Assembly (NCBI GenBank): GCA_028641055.1
Contig: CM054060.1
Span: forward strand, 239,782,833-239,846,832
Length of the DNA: 64,000 nucleotides
Direction: 5' to 3'
Origin: Alopecurus myosuroides
Lineage: Eukaryota > Streptophyta > Magnoliopsida > Poales > Poaceae
A program made the translations under genes and the position numbers. Positions 59,206 through 64,000 of this stretch are shown here, one piece after another; within the stretch, counting starts at the first letter, position 1, and each line of letters begins with the position of its first letter. The notes beneath the pieces were generated by a model that saw only the letters and a list, made by a program, of their open reading frames with translations, did not search any database and was not told the DNA's origin.

Positions 59206-60095
59206 TGTCAGTCCCGTGGATACCAGGGTATCCAGACCCGTCTAATATAGCCCAGCCCAGTGGGCACCCGAGGCCTCGTCAAGGATGTTGCATGAAGAGG
59301 AGCCTCTCCATGAGCCCTTGTCCTCCTCAGGACTTGACCAACAGGAGGCTGGTCCCTCTAGAGGAACCGCATTTCCTACCATTGGAGAGGAGCTCTACCT
59401 CGAGCCCTCCGCTCCTCTCCAGAGGATGTTCCTCTCGGGAGGGAACAAGCCATGTGCGGTTGACGTTCGCCCCTCTGCATGCTGACGGATGCCCAATAGT
59501 ACCGCAACACACCTTTGGCGGCAATTTCCATTCTCGTGTATAAAGCATGGGGAACAGCTACCCATGCCAAAGAGCCACCCTAGGACTCCCTCTTTGGTGC
59601 ATGAAGACTAGGATGACGCCACAATAGGGAGGAAACGTCACCAAGAACCCCCACTGCTCTGCCATGGACAGTGGCGCTTCCCTCGTCAACCAAGACCGGC
59701 AGGCGCCGCAGAGCTTTATCTGTCCCCTCCTTGGCACCTTGTGGTAGCCCTTTCCCGCCAAGTATGAGCGAGAAAGAGGCCCAAACAATGGTATAAAAGG
59801 AGCCCCTTGGCTTCCGTAGCAGGGACAACTCAGTTCACCTAGATCCTCCCTAGTCTGAACCAAGCACAAGCTCGCACCTTGTAGTGTATATCCAACACAG
59901 TGGAATCCATCAGACAAGCAGGAGTAGGGTTTTACACCGCAAGGTGGTCTGAACCTGGGTAAACTCCTCGTGTCGCCATTGTTTTTTGTTCCAAGCTTTC
60001 CTCACAAAGCCTCACGAGAGGTGTAGGAAGTGCGGTTAGCCCCCAGTGTCGGAACCTCTTGAGAGTTCCTGTCCTTGACAGACCACTCTCTGACA
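59206..60095 (+). repeat. C 3' LTR
   Basis: Starts TGTCAGTCCCGTGGATACCA after GGGGCTAC and ends CTCTCTGACA, then TSD GTGCC. 890 bp. It contains TTTCCCGC ... GCGAGAAA at 59751-59775 and the TATA box just after. Confidence 0.87.
59792..59799 (+). promoter_or_regulatory. TATA box of C 3' LTR
   Basis: TATAAAAG in AATGGTATAAAAGGAGCCCC, the best-preserved TATA among the A/B/C LTRs. It lies 17 bases after the E2F-like motif pair (59751-59775). Confidence 0.65.
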
Positions 60096-60100
60096 GTGCC

Positions 60101-60436
60101 CCTTCGGCGCGGGCGGGTGCACAAGCAGCTTGCGGGCCAGCAGCAAGGCTGTGGCGGGGGTGGACCGCTCGGGGTGACCCTGCGTCCTTGATAGCATGTT
60201 GCGTCCAGATGGCGGGGATGGCGGTGGTGGTGGGGGTAGGGGCGGTGGCGGAAGTGCCTCGGCCCCCTGCTGCGATGTGTGGGAGGAGGCTTGATCCTCG
60301 GCGTCGGGTGCACCACTAGTGCCAGCGGGCCCATGCTGGGTGCCTTCACTGTTGTTGTTGTTGTTGTTGTTCCCGGTGGTGTTGGCCTGGCTCCTGCGGC
60401 GGCACGCTTGGCTCGGGTGGGGCGAGCGGGTGCCAT
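60101..60436 (-). pseudogene. B gag, N-terminal part
   Basis: ATG at 60436 (MAPARPTRAKRAAAG), 28 bases after the primer-binding stretch. It is a proline/threonine/histidine-rich leader with a TTTTTTT run coded by an ACA/ACC repeat at 60350-60370. It continues open until the insertion of C at 60100/51235. Once C and one GTGCC are disregarded, the AAWLARVQEL-like block follows, as in A. It is probably disordered. Confidence 0.7.
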
Positions 60437-60464
60437 ACAGCGAGGAGGTGAAGGAGTGCCTTAG

Positions 60465-60484
60465 CCCCTACCTGGCGTGCCAAA
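60465..60484 (-). promoter_or_regulatory. Primer-binding region of element B
   Basis: On the minus strand TTTGGCACGCCAGGTAGGGG starts right at the LTR end. It corresponds to TTTGGCGCGCCAAGTAGGGG of A and TTTGGCGTGCCTGGTAGGGG of C. Confidence 0.65.
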
Positions 60485-61371
60485 TTCCGAGAGTGGTCCG
60501 TGAAATACAGGGACTCTCAAGAGGTTTGAACACTTTGGGCTAACCGCACTCTATGCACCTCTCGTGAGGCCTCGTGAGGAAAGATCAGAGCAAGCAACAC
60601 TGGCAAAACGGGGAGTTTACCCAAGTTCAGGCCACCTTGCAGTGTAAAACCCTACTCCTGCTTGTATGATGGTTTGCACTGCGATTGTTATAGTACAAGA
60701 GGTGACCTTGTGCTCGGTTCATAGTAGGAAGACTCTAGGTGAATTGAGTCATCCCTTCCATGGTAGCCAAGGGGATCCCTATATACCGGCGTTTGGGACT
60801 CTTTCCCGCTCATACTTGGCGGGAAAAGGTCACCACAAGATGCCAAGGAGGAGACATATAGAGCTCTGTGGACCCTGACGGTTGGTGTCATCGAGGACAA
60901 CTCCACCATCCATGGCAGAGCGGTGGGGGCTCCTGGTGACGTTTCTTCCGTCTTGTAGTGCCACCCTGGTGTTCTTGCGCCAAAGAGGAAGTCCTGGGGC
61001 AACGCTTTAGCGTGGGCAGCTGTCGCCCACTCTTTATACACACGAAAAACAACTACCGCCAAAGGTGCACTATGGCACTGTCGTGCCTCTGTCAGCATGT
61101 AGAGCAGTGATCGTCAGCCGCACATGGCATGTTTCCTCGTGAGGCGAAAATCCTCTAGAGAGGAGCGGAGAGCTCGAGGTAGAGCTCCTCTCCAGGGACG
61201 AACTGATGCGCTCCTCTAGAGAGTCCAATCTCCAACTGGACGCATCCTGGGGGAGGCAAGGACTCACGAAGAGACTTTGTCTCGAGAGACATGCTTGAGG
61301 AGGACTCTTGTGCCCACTGGGCCGGGCCACAGCGGACGGACTAGGATACCCTTGTATCCACTGGACCAACA
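60485..61371 (-). repeat. B 5' LTR
   Basis: On the minus strand it starts TGTTGGTCCAGTGGATACAA at 61371 and ends ACTCTCGGAA. 887 bp. It holds the best E2F-like inverted pair (60802-60826) and a GTATATAGGG TATA-like box near 60780. It is the partner of the split LTR at 9172-9386 plus 20251-20923. Confidence 0.85.
60802..60826 (-). promoter_or_regulatory. E2F-like inverted motif pair in B 5' LTR
   Basis: TTTCCCGC, nine bases, GCGGGAAA: a perfect 8-bp inverted pair about 16-20 bases upstream of the TATA-like box on the minus strand. TTTCCCGC fits the plant E2F consensus. It may link transcription to S phase or act as a hairpin. Confidence 0.5.
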
Positions 61372-62099
61372 GATCCAGAGACTGGTGAGCAGGTGCAAAG
61401 AAGAGCCGTGAATCAAGAACGTGAGAGGAAAGAAGCCCAAGCTGAGTTTGAGAGACAAGAGGTTGCTAAGAAGGCATGATTTGATCGCACCACTACTCTG
61501 ACAGACATGAGCAAGAGGGAGTATAGAGCTACGAGGATGCAACATTTCTTCACCATGGCTCGCACTTCTCAGAACCCTCACTATTAGAGGAAGGAACCTG
61601 AGCTGATTCAGATTGAGATCTATAACACGCTGCGTCATCCCGTGTATGAGAAAAAGGTTCTCAACTGAGATGCTCTGGGCAGCAAGGCATGTTTCTAGGA
61701 AGCAGTTTGGGTGACAAGGAATCTAGGTCTTAAGAAGCTTATTGACATCAAGCAAGACTTCAACATTCTGGTTGTCCAACAATTCTTTGCTACTATCACC
61801 TTTCGTGGGGATGAGGATATCACTTTGACATGGATGATTGGTTGCGTGAAGTGCGATTCTTCCATGTTGAGACTTTCTAAGCTTGTAGGCTATCCTCTCC
61901 ATGGTGATGATCTAGGAAAAAAGATACATGTGCATGGTGAATCCTACAACAAGAGGAAGTTGGCTCCTCTCTATGAGAATTAGGAAATTGTAGGAGCCAA
62001 CAAGGACCTCAAGCGAGTCTATAATGTTCACCTCTGTCTGTTCAGATGTAACATTGCTCCTCAAGCTGGCAATGTGGATGCCATCCCACTACCAAATTC
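61372..62099 (+). pseudogene. Athila-like gag/ORF1 fragment (decayed)
   Basis: One frame reads through the whole stretch and is broken only by five stop codons. It has a charged coiled-coil start (QERERKEAQAEFERQEVAKK), MQHFFTMARTSQNPH, then an open part 61711-61983 with LGLKKLIDIKQDFNILVVQQ and FFATITFRGDEDITLTWM, and a last part with NVHLCLFRCNIAPQAGNVDA. The block around QQFFATITF..TLTWM recalls the ORF1 of Athila-type gypsy elements (PF03078 type); the match is by recognition only. It is the right-hand flank of element B, and its sequence is not continued on B's left side. It is cut at about 62100 by an unrelated GC-rich sequence. Confidence 0.55.
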
Positions 62100-62903
62100 T
62101 GCGCGGTCTGGGACGTTTTAATAACGTTGTGGCTGGGCTCCAAACCGTCGCTAAGGGCAATCCGCGATGGTTTACGCGACGGAGTGAGAACGTTCCTGAT
62201 CGACTGTCACAGACGATTCTGTGACGATTAAATGAACACTAATCCGTCGTGAAGTCCGCGACGAAAATTCGACCGTTGTGACCTACTGGCCGGCCCAGCA
62301 CAAGGCCCAACAAGGAGCGACGTTTTTTTTCGTCGCAGCGTGTGCACACGTCACATCGTATTTTCCGTTACCCGTTACGGGCGCCGCTGACGTCAGTTCT
62401 ACCGTTTCAACATCATCATTTTCTTGACATTTTTAAAACGTCGCGACTGGAAATACCGTTACCTCCTTTTATGATGTCATGGATCCCGTTTTATGACGTC
62501 ATAATACGGGCGACGTTTATTTTCTCGTCGTGGGTTCAAGCACTATAGCTGTGCCACGTGGCGCTCTCATAAAGTTCCACGCATACGCTTATTATCGACG
62601 TATTTATAACATTGTCCGACGGTGAGACGTTTTAGTTCTTCTTAAGATGTTGCGAATCATGAGCCAGCACGTGGACCAACATGGCATGTCCACGTCGAAA
62701 CGCATCCATGACGTGATTTTCCGTCGTGATTTTCATCCAATAAGGTGCCGCCTCGTGGACCTGCCATATAGTAACACGTGTTCTCGTATCCGTAACAGAT
62801 CGCATCCGTCGCCAGGTGCTCTGGTGACGTAATCGTGTATCGACGTTTTTCCCGTCGTGGTTCGTAAGGCCGTTTAGCCGTGCGGACGAATTTTAAATTC
62901 TAG
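62100..62903. other. Unclassified stretch rich in CGACG/CGTCG motifs, likely DNA-transposon derived
   Basis: About 800 bases dense in short units such as GCGACGTTT, CGTCGTG, CGACGAAAA and CACGTC in both directions, unlike the flanks. A perfect hairpin GTCACAGA-CGAT-TCTGTGAC lies at 62206-62225. There is no ORF over 70 codons. Such arrays occur in subterminal zones of CACTA or Mutator elements, but I found no clear terminal repeats or target duplication. Confidence 0.4.
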
Positions 62904-62957
62904 CACTACTAGTTTTCAAAGAAAAGCATACGCAAAAATATGCAGCAAATAAGACTG

Positions 62958-63145
62958 GTTACAGCCTCACAAGGGCCACCCGCAGAGGCATGAAAGGCCA
63001 TCTGCAATAGTTCACAGCCTCACAAAGGCCACAAGTAGAGGCATCAAAGGCCATCTGCAATAATTCACAGCCTCACAAGGGCCACCAGCAGAGGCATCGA
63101 ATGCCATCTCCCATAGTTCACAACCTCACAAGGGGCACAAAAGAG
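62958..63145. repeat. 53-bp tandem repeat, about 3.5 copies
   Basis: Units start ACAGCCTCACAAGGGCCACC at 62961, 63014, 63067 and 63120, an exact 53-base period. The unit contains CAGAGGCAT, AAAGGCCATCTGC and AATAGTTC. Units differ by a few bases, the fourth is partial. Function unknown. Confidence 0.85.
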
Positions 63146-63296
63146 CTCACCAAGGGCACCTACCAAAAAGCCACCAAAATACATCACGAAGAGAAACAGT
63201 TTCATATCAGCTACCCAGTTCGCCAGCCGTAGGGTTGTGTTGGGGCGTAGGAAGTGGCTTACCCAGTAGCTCCTGAAGAATGACATTGGATCTATG

Positions 63297-64000
63297 CACT
63301 ACTAGGGAATAGCCTATAGCAGCATCAGGTAGCACCGGCGCACAGGTAAGCAGCCCTGCCAGCGGTAAGTACCACCGGCGCGCCAAATAGGACACCGCCG
63401 GTGCTAGCATTTTACCCCCGGCGCTCGCAGCAACGGGCACGCCGACGCTAAAGGCACGCCACGCCCCACACCTCTGGTTAACATACCCCTGGCGCCCCGC
63501 TTCCCCGCGCGCCGGCTGTAACTGCACTTACCCCCAGCGCGTTGTGGGGCCAGTGCGTCGGCGGTAACCCGACACTTACCCCCGGCGCCCCTGCATGCCT
63601 ACGCGCCGGCGGTAAGTTTTGGAATTTTTCCCTACCCCCCTCCCCCGGACCGCCTTTTTGAGTTTTCGAAAGCAGAAATGAAAATGATAAAATGTTGAAA
63701 AAATAAAATCCTTTAATATGTGGGTAGGATGTACTGTCTAGTTGATATAGAAAATTTGAAATATGTCATTTGACCTTTTATGCAAAATTCAAAAGTAAAC
63801 GTAAAACGGGCATAACTTTTGCATACGGCGTCGAAAAAACGCGTTTAATATATCAAAAAAAATTGTGAGCCTGTGAGGTTTTTTTAGAATCAGCAAATTC
63901 CAAAAGGAAAAAAAAGTTATTTGAGACAGACTAAATTTTCCTACATAATCAAATTAATAAAAAAATTCAAAATTAAAAAAAATAAAAAATGTTTTTTTTC
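63297..64000 (+). mobile_element. Left end of a CACTA transposon (continues past the window)
   Basis: Starts CACTACTAGGGAATAGCC at 63297 with ATG as possible 3-bp target duplication. Subterminal repeats of the type ACCGGCGCGCC and CCGGCGGTAAGT fill 63330-63610, in both directions. 63640-64000 is AT-rich and similar, in inverted direction, to 24960-25160 of the CACTA element in A. No transposase is visible within the window. A second CACTACTAG string at 62904 may be another end or chance. Confidence 0.75.

Larger units (their letters stand above)
51241..60095 (+). mobile_element. Element C: pol-less gypsy-like LTR element with antisense ORF
   Basis: 8.86 kb, TSD GTGCC at 51236-51240 and 60096-60100. 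It has LTRs of 885 and 890 bp, gag-protease on the plus strand, a spacer, and the reverse ORF on the minus strand (58932-55294). Like A and B it lacks RT, RNase H and integrase. It is inserted in the N-terminal part of B gag, opposite to B's direction. Confidence 0.88.
9172..61371 (-). mobile_element. Element B: pol-less gypsy-like LTR element with antisense ORF, host of four nested insertions
   Basis: Minus-strand element made of a 5' LTR (60485-61371), gag (60436-60101 and 51235 leftward), protease (to 49017), a spacer, an opposite-strand ORF (21184-22276, 32368-34286, 47393-48018) and a 3' LTR (20251-20923 plus 9172-9386). The four insertions are at 9387-20245, 22277-32362, 34287-47387 and 51241-60095. 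Each is bounded by a perfect 5-bp duplication, and on removing them the gag, LTR and ORF segments join in the order seen in A and C. Net length is about 9.3 kb. Reverse transcriptase, RNase H and integrase are absent. The right flank is GATCC; no matching duplication exists at the left edge, so the left LTR end is altered or slightly truncated. Confidence 0.8.

Noticed and set aside
62904..62912. CACTACTAG as a possible second CACTA end
   Set aside because: No matching inverted end or target duplication was found, and the following sequence is the 53-bp repeat and not a subterminal array. Left as a note only.
1..64000. Host protein-coding genes, tRNA, rRNA, CRISPR
   Set aside because: No gene-like ORF with host protein motifs was seen, and no tRNA or rRNA signature. 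The direct repeats are explained by LTRs, CACTA ends and one tandem array, and the eukaryotic context rules out CRISPR.

Overview
The window is repeat DNA from a large-genome cereal, most likely Triticeae (wheat, barley or a relative). This rests on a BARE/WIS-like Ty1-copia element, Sabrina-like Ty3-gypsy LTRs beginning TGATACGTCTC, CACTA elements with CACTA(C/G)TAG ends, and deep nesting of LTR retrotransposons. I found no convincing ordinary host gene, tRNA, rRNA, miRNA or CRISPR array. Almost every supportable coding region belongs to a transposable element.

Layout. 1-3273 is the 3' part of a copia element: an intact reverse transcriptase/RNase H end, then the 3' LTR. It is inserted in a minus-strand gypsy element (3274-5614). 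5615-7800 is unassigned. About 7861-9130 is a decayed ORF with a Transposase_28-like ('putative gypsy type transposon') domain. About 9172-61371 is one old minus-strand LTR element, here called B, blown apart by four insertions: (1) a very young large-LTR, non-coding element (9387-20245, TSD ACAAG) in B's 3' LTR; (2) element A, a relative of B on the plus strand (22277-32362, TSD GGCTC), itself carrying a 1.5 kb CACTA element (24127-25667, TSD GAT); (3) a Sabrina-like LTR-internal-LTR-internal-LTR tandem array (34287-47387, TSD CTGCT); (4) element C, another relative of B (51241-60095, TSD GTGCC). Removing the insertions leaves B at about 9.3 kb, close to A without its CACTA insert (about 8.5 kb) and C (about 8.9 kb). 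To the right lie an Athila-like ORF fragment (61372-62099), an unclassified stretch full of CGACG/CGTCG motifs, a 53-bp tandem repeat, and the left end of a CACTA element (63297 to the window end).

A, B and C share an unusual plan and are the most interesting content. Each has LTRs of about 0.87-0.89 kb, a sense gag plus aspartic-protease region, and no visible reverse transcriptase, RNase H or integrase. Where pol would be, each has a long ORF on the opposite strand that starts beside the 3' LTR. It has a Transposase_28-like N-terminal domain, a helical middle, a putative small intron at a conserved place, a long coiled coil and a conserved C-terminus. The two gene units converge on a spacer of about 1 kb. 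The elements look like gag-bearing, pol-less retrotransposons that would need enzymes from a partner. The reverse ORF has its own TATA-like box, best seen in B.

All copies of A, B and C are decayed by nonsense codons, frameshifts and deletions. Several stops are TAG where a sister copy has CAG, which fits decay of methylated CHG sites. Boundaries given as TSD-flanked were read directly from the sequence. Family names such as BARE, Sabrina, LARD and Athila come from recognition without any database search.
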